From: Terriglobia bacterium
Lineage (GTDB): Bacteria > Acidobacteriota > Terriglobia > Terriglobales > Acidobacteriaceae
Reading direction: 5' to 3'
Assembly (NCBI GenBank): GCA_020072645.1
Contig: JAIQGK010000025.1
Span: 1-53,177, forward strand
Length of the DNA stretch: 53,177 nucleotides
Within the stretch, counting starts at the first letter, position 1. Each line of letters opens with the position of its first letter. Positions 1 to 8,380 of the stretch are shown here, piece by piece. The notes beneath the pieces are model-generated. The model made no database searches. It saw only the letters and a list, made by a program, of their open reading frames with translations, and was not told where the DNA came from. A program made the translations under genes and the position numbers.

Positions 1-559
1 GCAATTTGCTGGAAACTCGGATGAAAATCACAGCCTATAATCTTCATTGGCGGCTCCTTTCGTTCCGAGTCTTGGTTTTCGTCAACTCAAGTTTACTCGG
101 CACTCGTTAGGAGCCGTCGTTGTTATGAAATCAAGCCGAGCGCTGCTCAGCGACGTGGATCGTCCACAATCTTTGGGCGCGCAGGCGAGGGATCGGCTCC
201 GCTGCTCTAATGGGACACCGAAACCTTTTTCGCTTTTTGCGAAAGGGCACGAATTCAACGCTTAACCTCAAAGGGAAAGAAGATGCGCTACCAGACGAAG
301 ATGCAGCGCCGTTAGGCGCGACAGCGAGTAGGTCTGGGCTTTAGCCTGGACTGAGCCCGAAGGGCGAAACGAAGCGTGGTCCGAGGTGCAACGCGCTGAA
401 GGGGTAAGCGCTGGGTAAGCAAGTAAAAAAATCTTTCCTTGCGCCGCAGGCCCGGGGCCCCGACGCGCGATTCGCGTGAAGGGGTGGAGATACACGCCCA
501 GCACAGCGGAGCGGCAGACTTCAAGTATTGCTGCGCGCTGGATAGAATAAAAACCAATT
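1..559. other. Intergenic region with inverted repeat and repeat-rich block
   Basis: No credible gene is seen here. Positions 49-58 and 109-118 form a near-perfect 10-base inverted repeat, and an inner CCGAGT/ACTCGG pair lies at 65-70 and 95-100, so 49-118 can fold into a long hairpin. A TATAAT lies just before it at 36-41. From about 245 to 520 the sequence is built of short GC-rich motifs typical of dispersed intergenic repeats. Two of its strings (245-263 and 434-450) recur in degenerate form after the next gene (2539-2557 and 2625-2640). The open frames here have no recognisable protein features. Confidence 0.5.
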
Positions 560-2410
560 ATGAAAATTCGCGCGTTTGCGGCGGGTAACTACAAGAGCAT
601 TTACATAATGGAACCATTTGCGCTCACCAATGGCTTTAATATTGTCATCGGCCAAAATGCGGCGGGTAAAACAGCTCTTTTAGAAATATTGAGCCTTCAA
701 CTTTCACCAAAACCACATCGCAGTGAAAAGACCGTTCCCAATAGAGGTGACATTACTGAAGGCCATTCTATGGCTGATGTCGAATTGGAATTTGCTAATT
801 CGGAAATGAAGAGGCTACTCAGAAATACCCGAGCGAACGTGAATCTTCCAGTTCCAGCTGCAGGAAGCGATTTAGCTGCTGAGCTGGGAGTCAACATTTG
901 GGATGGCCCCGCTGTCGACAAGCTAATACGTTGGTGGCTCAACCAGCCGATTTATGTTTTTAAATTGAAATTTAGCAGTTCCGGTGAAGTTCTTTCTAAC
1001 CGTAGCTATCAGTCTTTTGTCACATACCCGCTACTCTTAAATAGTAGCAGGGATTATCTTCATATACCTTTTCAGCTCGATCTAGCTGAAAACCTAGTGC
1101 TCAGTGGGACGCGCTGGAATTCTAGCCTCCCTGATCTGGGGGCGAATCTTGCCAATAATTTTCGGCAGCTTATATACCGATTCAGTTCAGAACGTCCGGT
1201 TAAGGCCCGGTCGCCACATGGCATAAATCCTCAGCTCGCATCCAACGCCGAAAACCTCGCTGAGGTTTTGCATGTTCTGCAATCGAACGCTGTTGTATTT
1301 GAAGAATTCAACAGTTTGGTTTCTGAAATTTTCCCTCAGGTGAAGTGGGTTAGCACGCGGCCTATTACCTCCGGGAATGAAGTAGTTATATGGAACCTTG
1401 ATAAAGCCAAAAGGAGAGACGATCTGGCTGTTCCCTTAGACGAAACTGGGACGGGAATAGGTCAGGTGCTCGCAATTCTTTATGTGGTATTTACGTCGAA
1501 TGAGCCCAGTGCAATCATTATTGATGAACCGCAGAGCTTCTTGCACCCAGCATCAGCAGTAAAATTGATTCAAGTGCTGCGAAGGTACTCTCAACATCAA
1601 TTTATTCTTGCGACTCATTCACCTTCAATTATCTCAGCTGCTGGCCCGAGCAATATCATAGCTCTAACATATGATGGTGAAACTCACGTCGAAACATTTG
1701 ATCTTACTAAAACAGCTTCTTTCCAATCTTTTTTGGATGCAACGGGACTTGAGATGCAAGATACGTTTGGGGCAGACAGAATTCTTTGGGTAGAAGGTCC
1801 GACGGAGGCGAAGGCTTTTCCTGAGATTATTGAGCGGCTTTGCAATGCTCCTTTGATGGGGACACGGGTCTTACCCGTAAGTGCGACTGGCGATTTGGAG
1901 GGGAAAGATGCAGTCCGAGTCTTTTCCATGTATCGGACACTCACCCAAGGCAATCCGCTTCTTCCGCCTGCGCTCGCGTTCATACTAGATCGAGAGACAC
2001 GTAACCAACAACAGATCAATGAACTTGTTCGTCAGAGCAATGACAAGGCGATGTTTTTGCCAAGGCGTATGTTCGAAAATTATTTATTGAGACCAGTCGC
2101 AATTGCAGCCGTAATGAATTCACTTCAGGGCTTCAGCCCCGAACCAATCACTGAGGCCGTAATTCAGGATAATCTCAATAGGATGGCGACGGACGCTCGC
2201 TTCTTCACTCCATTAACTGTTCAAGACCAATGGGAAGCAACGATTCATGCTGGTAGGGTCTTAGAGTTTCTCTTTGGCGATCTTTCCGAGCACAGAGTTG
2301 AATATCTTAAGACTCGCGATTCAGTAGCGCTGGCAAAATGGTTGCTTGAAAATCATCCTGAGGACCTGTCGGAGGTGGCAGGAATCATAAAGACAGCGTT
2401 GACACGGTAA
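560..2410 (+). CDS. OLD-like AAA ATPase with C-terminal Toprim domain (putative endonuclease)
   Basis: A 616-residue ATPase of the OLD/AAA15 class. Visible are Walker A GQNAAGKT (31-38), an ABC-signature-like LDETGTGIGQ (293-302), Walker B IIIDEP (319-324) and the H-loop ATHSP (351-355). A Toprim-like half follows with VEGPTE (411-416), an acidic FILDRE (475-480) and an ENYLL segment (506-510). Proteins of this class couple ATP hydrolysis to DNA nicking or cleavage, and several (for example GajA of Gabija) act in phage defence. No GajB-like helicase or other partner is adjacent, so any defence role is inference. No Shine-Dalgarno is seen; a TAGAAT lies at 543-548. The gene is visibly AT-richer than its neighbours, lies between repeat-rich flanks and precedes a toxin-antitoxin pair, all suggesting horizontal acquisition. 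It looks full length. Confidence 0.85.
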   Translation: MKIRAFAAGNYKSIYIMEPFALTNGFNIVIGQNAAGKTALLEILSLQLSPKPHRSEKTVPNRGDITEGHSMADVELEFANSEMKRLLRNTRANVNLPVPAAGSDLAAELGVNIWDGPAVDKLIRWWLNQPIYVFKLKFSSSGEVLSNRSYQSFVTYPLLLNSSRDYLHIPFQLDLAENLVLSGTRWNSSLPDLGANLANNFRQLIYRFSSERPVKARSPHGINPQLASNAENLAEVLHVLQSNAVVFEEFNSLVSEIFPQVKWVSTRPITSGNEVVIWNLDKAKRRDDLAVPLDETGTGIGQVLAILYVVFTSNEPSAIIIDEPQSFLHPASAVKLIQVLRRYSQHQFILATHSPSIISAAGPSNIIALTYDGETHVETFDLTKTASFQSFLDATGLEMQDTFGADRILWVEGPTEAKAFPEIIERLCNAPLMGTRVLPVSATGDLEGKDAVRVFSMYRTLTQGNPLLPPALAFILDRETRNQQQINELVRQSNDKAMFLPRRMFENYLLRPVAIAAVMNSLQGFSPEPITEAVIQDNLNRMATDARFFTPLTVQDQWEATIHAGRVLEFLFGDLSEHRVEYLKTRDSVALAKWLLENHPEDLSEVAGIIKTALTR

Positions 2411-2725
2411 TTCGCTGATGCCATTTTTCGCATTCAGCAAAGCCGCTGGGTACCCCATCCCTTCGCAAAAGCTGGCTCTTGTTTTTTTAGGTTCTACGGT
2501 AAGGGTGTCGCACGCTTCAGTCCACGAGCCAAGTGTCAGGGCACGACTTTAGCGTTTTGCTTGAGCCGAGCGAAGCGATGCGAAAGCAGCGTAGTCGTGC
2601 CGTAAAGACGGGCTGAAAGCGATTCTTCCTTGCGCGCAGGCCGTCGCGCAGCGCAGCGGAGCGACCTGAGAAGCTTCCGCAGGCCCGACGGGGGGCACAA
2701 TAGTCATGAAACGCATGCATCATGC
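2411..2725. repeat. Repeat-rich right flank of the ATPase gene
   Basis: No gene is seen. The stretch has a 9-base inverted repeat, GGCACGACT at 2540-2548 and AGTCGTGCC at 2593-2601. Short palindromic GC-rich motifs around 2625-2690 resemble those at 434-520 on the other side of the ATPase gene. I read it as dispersed intergenic repeat material bordering an acquired gene; whether it was involved in acquisition is not shown. Confidence 0.45.
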
Positions 2726-2754
2726 TTGACATGATTAGTCCTACCGGCTAATAT
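2726..2754 (+). promoter_or_regulatory. higBA promoter with probable HigA operator
   Basis: TTGACA (2726-2731) and TAATAT (2749-2754) are separated by exactly 17 bases, a near-consensus housekeeping promoter. Transcription would start near 2761, giving a leader of about 9 bases before the GTG of higB. An inverted repeat ATTAG (2734-2738)/CTAAT (2748-2752) overlaps spacer and -10 box, where an autoregulating antitoxin would bind. The operator role is inferred from how higBA modules are usually controlled. Confidence 0.7.
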
Positions 2755-2769
2755 CATCCGGGATCAACC

Positions 2770-3051
2770 GTGATTCACTCGTTTGCCGATGAAGGAACTC
2801 GGAAATTCTGGGAGACTGGCAAAGGTGGCAAGACGCCTCCAAATTTACGTTCTGTTGCCAGGCGAAAATTACAGATGGTCGATGCCGCAACGCGGTTGGA
2901 TGATCTCAAAGTTCCTCCGGGGAATAAGCTTCATTCCCTTAAAAAGGATCGCGCAGGGCAACATGCAATTTGGATCAATCGCCAATATCGCGTCTGTTTT
3001 CGCTGGAAAGATGGGCACGCTTATGACGTGGAGATAACTGATTACCATTAG
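2770..3051 (+). CDS. higB: HigB-type toxin (RelE/ParE superfamily)
   Basis: A 93-residue protein of HigB size. The C-terminal part, with an LKKDRAGQHAIWINRQYR segment and a closing YDVEITDYH, is the conserved core of HigB/RelE ribosome-dependent mRNA interferases. Toxins of this class cleave translated mRNA and are neutralised by HigA. The GTG start at 2770 fits the promoter, leaving a very short leader. As in known higBA modules the toxin precedes the antitoxin, here with a 10-base gap. No truncation is seen. Confidence 0.88.
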   Translation: MIHSFADEGTRKFWETGKGGKTPPNLRSVARRKLQMVDAATRLDDLKVPPGNKLHSLKKDRAGQHAIWINRQYRVCFRWKDGHAYDVEITDYH

Positions 3052-3061
3052 CAGGGAGATC

Positions 3062-3379
3062 ATGATGGCCTATGAAAGACGAGGGTCCGCTGCCTGGGCC
3101 GTGCATCCGGGCGAGATTCTAAAGCATGAGTTTCTCAAGCCCATGAATATAACCGGATATCGGCTTTCCAAAGCAATCGATGTGAACGCCCAGAGAGTCA
3201 ATGACATTCTTCTGAAGAAAACCGGCGTCAGCGCTGATATGGCCATAAGGTTGGGAAAGTTTTTCGGGACATCCGCGGAGTTCTGGATGAACCTGCAGGC
3301 CGCTTACGAGCTTGTCACGGCAAAGAAGATATTGGGCAGCAAAATCACAAAGATCAAGACCATGACCGGCGCTGCATAA
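3062..3379 (+). CDS. higA: HigA-type antitoxin, XRE helix-turn-helix
   Basis: A 105-residue protein matching the HigA/VapI family: an AVHPGEILKHEFL N-terminal motif, then a helix-turn-helix (GYRLSKAIDVNAQRVNDIL), then the FGTSAEFWMNLQ motif typical of HigA. It should bind and neutralise HigB and repress the shared promoter. A GGGAG Shine-Dalgarno lies just before tandem ATG codons at 3062/3065, so either could start it. It is translated in one operon with the toxin. Confidence 0.9.
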   Translation: MMAYERRGSAAWAVHPGEILKHEFLKPMNITGYRLSKAIDVNAQRVNDILLKKTGVSADMAIRLGKFFGTSAEFWMNLQAAYELVTAKKILGSKITKIKTMTGAA

Positions 3380-3446
3380 AATTCCGGCAGCTCGGAAGAG
3401 CCTGTTGAGACAATGAAAGAGATCACTGTCGCGTGTTTGCCGGTTG

Positions 3447-3460
3447 TATAATCCGCCCTA
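3447..3460 (+). promoter_or_regulatory. -10 box of a leaderless promoter
   Basis: A perfect TATAAT at 3447-3452 is followed by 8 bases and then the GTG at 3461. No ribosome binding site fits in between, so the transcript would begin at or one base before the start codon. The same spacing recurs at other genes in this window. Confidence 0.5.
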
Positions 3461-3619
3461 GTGATCCTCAAACTTGCCTTACTCATGTGGTTTATTGCCC
3501 TGTGCATCTCTTTCGTGGCCACAGGCAAGAGCAGGTCTTGGATGCCGCGGCTTTTTCTGGGCGGATTCATTCTCCTGTTGCTGGGCTTTTTTCTGAAGCT
3601 TATTTCGCGGGTGATCTGA
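3461..3619 (+). CDS. Small membrane protein, 52 residues
   Basis: I do not recognise this gene. A GTG-started frame encodes 52 residues with two hydrophobic segments, roughly residues 4-19 and 31-49, joined by a basic loop (KSRSWMPR). It is therefore a likely two-pass inner-membrane protein. Support comes from the perfect TATAAT eight bases upstream and from the clean hydrophobic-polar-hydrophobic pattern. Coding is not proven; it could be a chance frame between higA and the end of pyrH. Confidence 0.45.
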   Translation: MILKLALLMWFIALCISFVATGKSRSWMPRLFLGGFILLLLGFFLKLISRVI

Positions 3620-3648
3620 CAGGGCGTGAAGACAGTACGCGCTACGCC

Positions 3649-3764
3649 GAAACCAGCGATCCTACCTTGAGCCGACTTGCGGGCGTGAGCGCAGCGGGAG
3701 CCCGCAGGCGAAATCCTGAGCGCAGCGAAGGATCTTCCTAAGCGGAAACCAGCGATCCTACCTT
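3649..3764. repeat. Duplicated pyrH 3' end flanking a palindromic repeat insert
   Basis: A 20-base direct repeat (3649-3668 and 3745-3764) covers the last sense codons of pyrH. Read on the minus strand, the outer copy also spells KVGSLVSA followed by TAG, but with synonymous changes in the last two codons (TCG GCG instead of TCC GCT). Between the copies lies a GC-rich palindromic block (about 3672-3737) of the dispersed intergenic type. The simplest reading is that a repeat element inserted at the end of pyrH and re-created the terminal codons. Confidence 0.6.
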
Positions 3765-4448
3765 TTCACCCGTAACCACGCGCTTGATATTGCCGTGGAC
3801 ATTCAGGTTGAAAATCACGATCGGCAGGCTGTTTTCCTGGCAGAGAGAGATTGCGGTGGCGTCCATCACGCGCAGTCCGCGCTTGAGCACGTCAAGATAG
3901 CTGATGGATTCGATCATCGTCGCGGTGCTCACCAGCTTGGGATCGGCGTCATAGATGCCGTCCACCTTGGTGGCTTTCATGATTACGTCAGCCTTGATTT
4001 CCATGGCGCGCAGTGAAGCCGCTGTGTCCGTGGAGAAATAAGGATTGCCGGTGCCGCCGGCAAAAATCACCACGCGGCCTTTTTCCATGTGCCGCAGCGC
4101 GCGCCGCCGGATAAATGGCTCCGCCACCTGGTTCATCTCCAGCGCGGACATCACGCGGGTATGCACGCCCTGTTTTTCCAGCGCATCCTGTAAGGCCAGT
4201 GAGTTGATTACCGTGGCCAGCATGCCCATGTGGTCGGCAGAGACGCGGTCCATGTCGCGCGCCTGCTCGGCCACGCCGCGGAAAAAATTGCCGCCGCCCA
4301 CCACCAGCGCGATCTCCACACCGAGTTCGTGCACTTCCTTGATTTCGCCGGCGATGGAGTGAATACGGCTGGTTTCGACGCCAAAACCTTTGTCCCCGGC
4401 CAGGGCTTCACCGGAGAGCTTGAGAAGAATACGTTTGAAGGCAAGCAT
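3738..4448 (-). CDS. pyrH: UMP kinase
   Basis: UMP kinase phosphorylates UMP to UDP in cytosolic pyrimidine nucleotide synthesis. The 236-residue length is standard for the hexameric bacterial enzyme of the amino-acid-kinase fold. Visible are the N-terminal KLSGEAL nucleotide loop (10-16), GGGNFFRG (51-58), and the [12 protein letters not shown] segment of the phosphate/nucleotide site. No Shine-Dalgarno precedes the ATG; instead TATACT on the same strand (4457-4462) ends 8 bases before it, suggesting a leaderless transcript. The last codons are duplicated just downstream (see the repeat there). The identification is secure. Confidence 0.97.
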   Translation of the reverse strand: MLAFKRILLKLSGEALAGDKGFGVETSRIHSIAGEIKEVHELGVEIALVVGGGNFFRGVAEQARDMDRVSADHMGMLATVINSLALQDALEKQGVHTRVMSALEMNQVAEPFIRRRALRHMEKGRVVIFAGGTGNPYFSTDTAASLRAMEIKADVIMKATKVDGIYDADPKLVSTATMIESISYLDVLKRGLRVMDATAISLCQENSLPIVIFNLNVHGNIKRVVTGEKVGSLVSA

Positions 4449-4456
4449 GCTGATTC

Positions 4457-4462
4457 AGTATA
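4457..4462 (-). promoter_or_regulatory. -10 box of pyrH (leaderless arrangement)
   Basis: TATACT on the minus strand ends 8 bases upstream of the pyrH ATG, with no Shine-Dalgarno in between and no good -35 match. Confidence 0.45.
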
Positions 4463-4560
4463 GAGCAATCAGCGATCTTTCCGCAGTCCTGGAATTCGCA
4501 AGGGTCTTCTGTTTGCCTCGGTCGCCATCTGGCAAAGGTTCTTGTCGGAATACGTAAAGG

Positions 4561-4621
4561 GCTGAATGCTGACTGCTGAGTGCCGAGTGCTGTTCTGGCC
4601 AATTGCTAAGTGCTAATTGCC
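4561..4621. repeat. 7-base periodic repeat array
   Basis: Units such as GCTGAAT, GCTGACT, GCTGAGT and GCCGAGT, then AATTGCT, AAGTGCT and AATTGCC, follow each other with a 7-base period. The array runs into the end of the phosphoesterase gene and supplies its stop codon. The same unit family occurs near 48.2 kb and in the 23S-5S spacer. Confidence 0.75.
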
Positions 4622-5743
4622 GGCTGCTTCGAACGTGATCAGCACGATTTCCGGCCGCGTTCCCACCCGCAACGGCGGACCCCATGTGCCGGTGCCATAG
4701 GTTGTGTAAACCTGTAAAGCGCCGAACCGTTGCAGTCCGTGGATGAATTTTTTCCAGACACGCTGGGCAATCAGCGTCCACGGAAAGAACTGCCCGCCAT
4801 GAGTATGGCCGGAAAGCTGCAATGATATGCCTTCTTCCTCGCTGATAGGTAGCCGCACCGGCGCGTGCAGCAGCAGAACGCTGGCGCGGTTGCGATCGAG
4901 GTTCATGCGCCGCAGTATTGAGCGGTACTGGTCTGCGTTTACGGCATCACGATAGTGCACACCGATGAGCTGCAGCCCATCGACCTCAACTTTTTCGTTG
5001 TTTAAGACACGTATGCCTGCCCGCAGCAGTGGTGGCAGATATTCCGCATTGCGATAAAACTCTTCATGATTTCCCGCGATGTAATAGACGCCCAGCGCTG
5101 CCGCCTTGGGTGACGCGACCAGGTCCGCCCACGGTCGCGCTAGCTTTTCAAAGTCTCCGGCAACGCCGTCGTAGAGATCGCCCGCCACAAAGACGATGTC
5201 ATTCTGAAGTGCCAGCAGCTTGTTCACCATGCGCCGCACAAAGCGGCCATTGCGCACATGTCCCAGATGGAGATCGCTGACCAGCGCCGCTGTTCGTCCG
5301 CGCCACTGCGTTGGCAGGTTAGGCAGTGTGACTGAAATGCGCACCACCCGCGGCCACGCCGCATTCAGAATTCCGTAAAGACCTGCTGCCATAGCGGCGG
5401 CGAATGTCGCATCGGCGATCCACGCCGGGGGCCAGTTCAAGCCGCCGACGGCGCTCACGCCATATACGATCCAACTGGCAATGGACGCGAGAAAGAAGTA
5501 ACTGGCAAATCCCATCCAGAGCGCGGAGATCAGATAGAAGAAACGCACCGGAGGGCTATACGAATACCAGCCAAGCAGAGACGCCGCCACAAAGCTCATG
5601 GAAAGCAGCGCGAATGCCAGCTTCATCTGCCATGATGCGGCCCAGCCACCCCAGAAGCACGCCACCGTGGCGTACACGAACCAGTGCGCTGAAAAGAGAA
5701 TCGCCTGCACGATGCTGACAAAGACGAAGAGCCGGGATCGCAA
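4613..5743 (-). CDS. YkuE-like membrane metallophosphoesterase
   Basis: A 376-residue calcineurin-like phosphoesterase with an N-terminal membrane region of about four hydrophobic segments in residues 5-130. The dinuclear metal site is complete: SDLHLGH (156-162), GDLYDG (188-193), GNHE (224-227), LLHAP (291-295) and SGHTHGGQ (311-318). Relatives such as YkuE are envelope-linked phosphodiesterases; the substrate is unknown here. The catalytic part follows the membrane segments and ends with the family's TYGTGTWGPPLRVG region. The stop codon lies inside the 7-base repeat array. Confidence 0.9.
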   Translation of the reverse strand: MRSRLFVFVSIVQAILFSAHWFVYATVACFWGGWAASWQMKLAFALLSMSFVAASLLGWYSYSPPVRFFYLISALWMGFASYFFLASIASWIVYGVSAVGGLNWPPAWIADATFAAAMAAGLYGILNAAWPRVVRISVTLPNLPTQWRGRTAALVSDLHLGHVRNGRFVRRMVNKLLALQNDIVFVAGDLYDGVAGDFEKLARPWADLVASPKAAALGVYYIAGNHEEFYRNAEYLPPLLRAGIRVLNNEKVEVDGLQLIGVHYRDAVNADQYRSILRRMNLDRNRASVLLLHAPVRLPISEEEGISLQLSGHTHGGQFFPWTLIAQRVWKKFIHGLQRFGALQVYTTYGTGTWGPPLRVGTRPEIVLITFEAAGN

Positions 5744-5883
5744 CCTGTTATGGGTCCTTTATTGAAGAAGAGAGAAGCCGCCGCAATTTGAGTCTACAAG
5801 CTTAGACGATGAAGGCGTCGACCACGATTCACAAAGCTGCGCGCGAAAGTCCATCAAACGGCCCTCGACCAATTTCTACATTT

Positions 5884-6678
5884 CTACACGATTGCCCTCA
5901 CTACGCCGCCATCCACGCGCACTGCGGCGCCAGTCGTTGCTGATGCCTGCTCAGACGATAAATAGACCACCATGTTCGCTACCTCTTCATTCGTTGCAAA
6001 CCTCTTAAGCAGCGATGACGGCCGCATGGTGCGAAAGAAATCTTTTTCCGTCTGCTCAAAACTCTTGCCCGATTGCTTTCCCACTTGCTCCACAAATTTT
6101 TCCACGCCCTCAGACCGCGTAGGGCCGGGCAGCACCGCGTTTACGGTAACGCCGGTCCCGGCAACCGTCTCCGCGAGCCCGCGGGAAACCGCAAGCTGCG
6201 CGGTCTTTGTCATGCCGTAATGAATCATCTCCGCCGGAATCTGCACGCCAGACTCGCTGGAAATAAAAATCACGCGCCCCCACTTGCGCTCCACCATGCC
6301 TCTCGTGTAATGCCGCGCCAGCCGAACGCCGCTCAATACGTTCATGCGAAAGAAGCGCTCCCAATCTTCATCGGGAATATCGAAGAACGGCTTGGGCTCG
6401 AAGATGCCCAGATTGTTGATCAGAATGTCAGCTTCAGGCACTTGCTTAATCAATTCCTGCGCGCCTTCGGCTGTTCCAAGGTCGGCGGCAAGACCTTTTA
6501 CGTCGGCCTTTGGAAGTGCGGCCTTGATCTTCTCGACCGCTTGCTGCACTCGCTCCTGCGTGCGCCCGTTTACGATCACCGAAGCTCCGGCTTCCGCCAG
6601 CCCATGCGCAATTGCATGTCCGATCCCCGCCGTTGACCCGCTCACAATCGCGCTCTTATCCTTGAGATTGATGATCAT
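5884..6678 (-). CDS. SDR family oxidoreductase
   Basis: A 264-residue short-chain dehydrogenase/reductase. It has the cofactor loop SGSTAGIG (13-20), NNLG (88-91) in place of the common NNAG, a catalytic Ser near 140-141 and YGMTK (Tyr154, Lys158). The VDGG near the C terminus is also typical. An Arg after the second beta strand (NGRT) suggests NADP(H) use. An AAAGGAA Shine-Dalgarno lies before the ATG. The substrate cannot be told. It stands alone upstream of queA on the same strand. Confidence 0.92.
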   Translation of the reverse strand: MIINLKDKSAIVSGSTAGIGHAIAHGLAEAGASVIVNGRTQERVQQAVEKIKAALPKADVKGLAADLGTAEGAQELIKQVPEADILINNLGIFEPKPFFDIPDEDWERFFRMNVLSGVRLARHYTRGMVERKWGRVIFISSESGVQIPAEMIHYGMTKTAQLAVSRGLAETVAGTGVTVNAVLPGPTRSEGVEKFVEQVGKQSGKSFEQTEKDFFRTMRPSSLLKRFATNEEVANMVVYLSSEQASATTGAAVRVDGGVVRAIV

Positions 6679-6725
6679 CTTTATTCCTTTCGACTAACAG
6701 AAGATGTTCTGCTGTAAGAATCGAT

Positions 6726-7922
6726 TCATTCCACAAACATGCAATCGCCATAGGAAAAGAACCTGTATCTCTCCTCGACGGCATGAGCGTATGCCTTCAG
6801 CACGTTTTCCCGGCCGGCAAAGGCTGCCACCAGCATCAGCAGCGTGGATTTGGGCAGATGAAAGTTCGTGAGCAGTGCGCCGACCACGCGGAATTGGAAT
6901 CCAGGATAGATGAAAATGTCGGCTTCGCCCGAACCGGCGCTGACAGTCGCTGTTCCCGCCGAACTCAAAGCATTTTGCGAGGCCGCAAATTCCAGCGTCC
7001 GTACCGTCGTCGTCCCCACCGCCACAACGCGGCGTTTCTCCGCCAGTGCCCGATTGATCTGCGCGGACGCAGTTTCAGAAATCGAATAGCTCTCGCGATG
7101 CAGCTTGTGCTCTTCCACATTCTCCACATGCACTGGCTGAAACGTCCCCAGACCGACGTGGAGAGTCAGTTCGGCAATCTCAATGCCGCGCTGGCGTATG
7201 TCGGCAAGGACCTGCGGCGTAAAGTGCAGGCCTGCGGTGGGCGCGGCTACGCTGCCAGTAGTTTCTGATCGTGCATAGACCGTCTGGTAGCGCTCGCGAT
7301 CTTCCTGCCGGTCTTCACGCGCGATATAAGGTGGCAGCGGAACATGCCCCAGCTTCTCCATTATGGCAAAAAAATCAGGCACGGGATCAAAACGCAAAGT
7401 GCGTTCCCCGAACTCCCCTCGGGCAATCACTTCCGCAGTCAATTCCGCGGCCTGCGCCGTCACCGCCGCATCCGGATCACCAGGCCGCGATGCGAACATG
7501 GCTGCGTTGTCCCTTGCGCCCCCGCGTTGAGGGTCTTCCAAAGAAAAGAATATTTTCTCTCCCACCCCTATCTTCCGGCCCGGACGCACCAATGCCTGCC
7601 ACTCCAGTAGTCCCAATTGGCGAGTGAGCATCACCTCGACGCGGCCATGAAGAAAATCGCGAGATGCGGGATTTCTGGAGCTGAGCGGCTGCGCGTGCAG
7701 CCCGGCGCGGTGGCCGTAAAGGCGCGCCGGAAAAACGCGGCTGCTGTTCAAAACCAGCAGGTCGCTGGGACGAAGCAGGCCGGGCAAATCAGTGAACTTT
7801 CGATCTTCAAAATGGCCGCTCGACCGCGAGAGATGCAACAGGCGGGAGCTGCTGCGGTCGGCAAGGGCCTCCTGCGCGATCAGCTCTTCCGGGAGGTAAA
7901 AGTCAAAGTCAGAAACCAGCAC
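6726..7922 (-). CDS. queA: S-adenosylmethionine:tRNA ribosyltransferase-isomerase
   Basis: QueA transfers the ribosyl part of AdoMet to 7-aminomethyl-7-deazaguanine in tRNA, giving epoxyqueuosine. Visible are the [14 protein letters not shown] start motif, the [13 protein letters not shown] region, [17 protein letters not shown] and the closing [18 protein letters not shown] start the gene at GTG 7922 (398 residues): the family begins at this motif, a TATAAT lies 7 bases upstream, and an ATG further out at 8063 would run through the terminator of the next gene. The protein is longer than the usual 340-360 residues because of low-complexity insertions around residues 75-95 and 135-165. Confidence 0.95.
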   Translation of the reverse strand: MLVSDFDFYLPEELIAQEALADRSSSRLLHLSRSSGHFEDRKFTDLPGLLRPSDLLVLNSSRVFPARLYGHRAGLHAQPLSSRNPASRDFLHGRVEVMLTRQLGLLEWQALVRPGRKIGVGEKIFFSLEDPQRGGARDNAAMFASRPGDPDAAVTAQAAELTAEVIARGEFGERTLRFDPVPDFFAIMEKLGHVPLPPYIAREDRQEDRERYQTVYARSETTGSVAAPTAGLHFTPQVLADIRQRGIEIAELTLHVGLGTFQPVHVENVEEHKLHRESYSISETASAQINRALAEKRRVVAVGTTTVRTLEFAASQNALSSAGTATVSAGSGEADIFIYPGFQFRVVGALLTNFHLPKSTLLMLVAAFAGRENVLKAYAHAVEERYRFFSYGDCMFVE

Positions 7923-7929
7923 CAGATCG

Positions 7930-7935
7930 ATTATA
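7930..7935 (-). promoter_or_regulatory. -10 box of queA (leaderless arrangement)
   Basis: TATAAT on the minus strand is separated by 7 bases from the GTG at 7922. There is no Shine-Dalgarno. This supports the shorter queA start. Confidence 0.5.
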
Positions 7936-8027
7936 GGTCGTGAAGAAGAAAGTTTCGGAAAAGGTACCAGCCGATTGTCCGGGAGCGCCCGCGCATTGGA
8001 AAGACTGTTGTCGCTCCCTCCAAACTG

Positions 8028-8053
8028 AAAAAGGCGGCCCATTTCTGGCCGCC
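8028..8053 (-). terminator. Terminator of the cold-shock gene
   Basis: On the minus strand a GGCGGCC stem (complement of 8047-8053) pairs with its partner at 8033-8039, followed by five T. This is a classic intrinsic terminator, 24 bases after the cold-shock stop codon. Confidence 0.85.
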
Positions 8054-8076
8054 TCAATCTCAAAATCTGTTGCGTC

Positions 8077-8277
8077 TTACAACACCTGTACGTTTTCTGC
8101 CTGCCACCCTTTTGGACCTTTGACGACGTTGAAAGTAACTGGCTGGCCTTCTTTCAGGCTGCGAAAACCGTTGGACTGAATCGCGGAAAAGTGAACGAAC
8201 ACGTCCTCACCGTTTTCCCTGGAAATAAAGCCGTAACCCTTTGCGTCATTGAACCACTTCACTGTTCCTTGTTCCAT
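8077..8277 (-). CDS. Cold-shock domain protein (Csp)
   Basis: A 66-residue single cold-shock domain that binds single-stranded RNA/DNA. RNP1 (KGYGFISR) and RNP2 (VFVHFSAI) are both visible, after the usual GTVKWFN start. The ATG at 8277 gives the standard family length; the frame is open for 29 more codons upstream but those residues are unlike the family. AAGGAA lies about 12 bases upstream. Position of the promoter implies an untranslated leader of about 105 bases, as is common for cspA-type genes, where the leader can respond to temperature. Confidence 0.95.
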   Translation of the reverse strand: MEQGTVKWFNDAKGYGFISRENGEDVFVHFSAIQSNGFRSLKEGQPVTFNVVKGPKGWQAENVQVL

Positions 8278-8380
8278 GTGTCGCACGCATTCCTTGTTTC
8301 TGAAATTTGCGCCTTTCTGAGGGTAGTGCAGACAGGTTGCAGGGGGTGCATTGCTGCTGTACAACGCTTCTGAAACAACG

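Noticed and set aside
49-118. Structured RNA or tRNA at the left edge
   Set aside because: The inverted repeat is strong but no tRNA elements (T-loop, CCA acceptor pairing) or known riboswitch motif can be recognised; left as an inverted repeat only.
560-3379. Complete Gabija-like or other multi-gene defence island
   Set aside because: Only the ATPase/Toprim gene is present; no helicase, nuclease partner or methyltransferase is found next to it, and higBA is a separate module.
3433-3741. Forward frame of 102 codons after higA
   Set aside because: It overlaps the palindromic repeat and the duplicated pyrH tail, and its product has no features; the shifted 52-residue membrane frame is more plausible.
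4561-4621. CRISPR-like array in the repeat region
   Set aside because: The period is 7 bases with no spacers and no cas genes nearby.
6783-7268. Forward open frame of 161 codons inside queA
   Set aside because: Shadow of queA; composition is that of an antisense frame and no motif is present.
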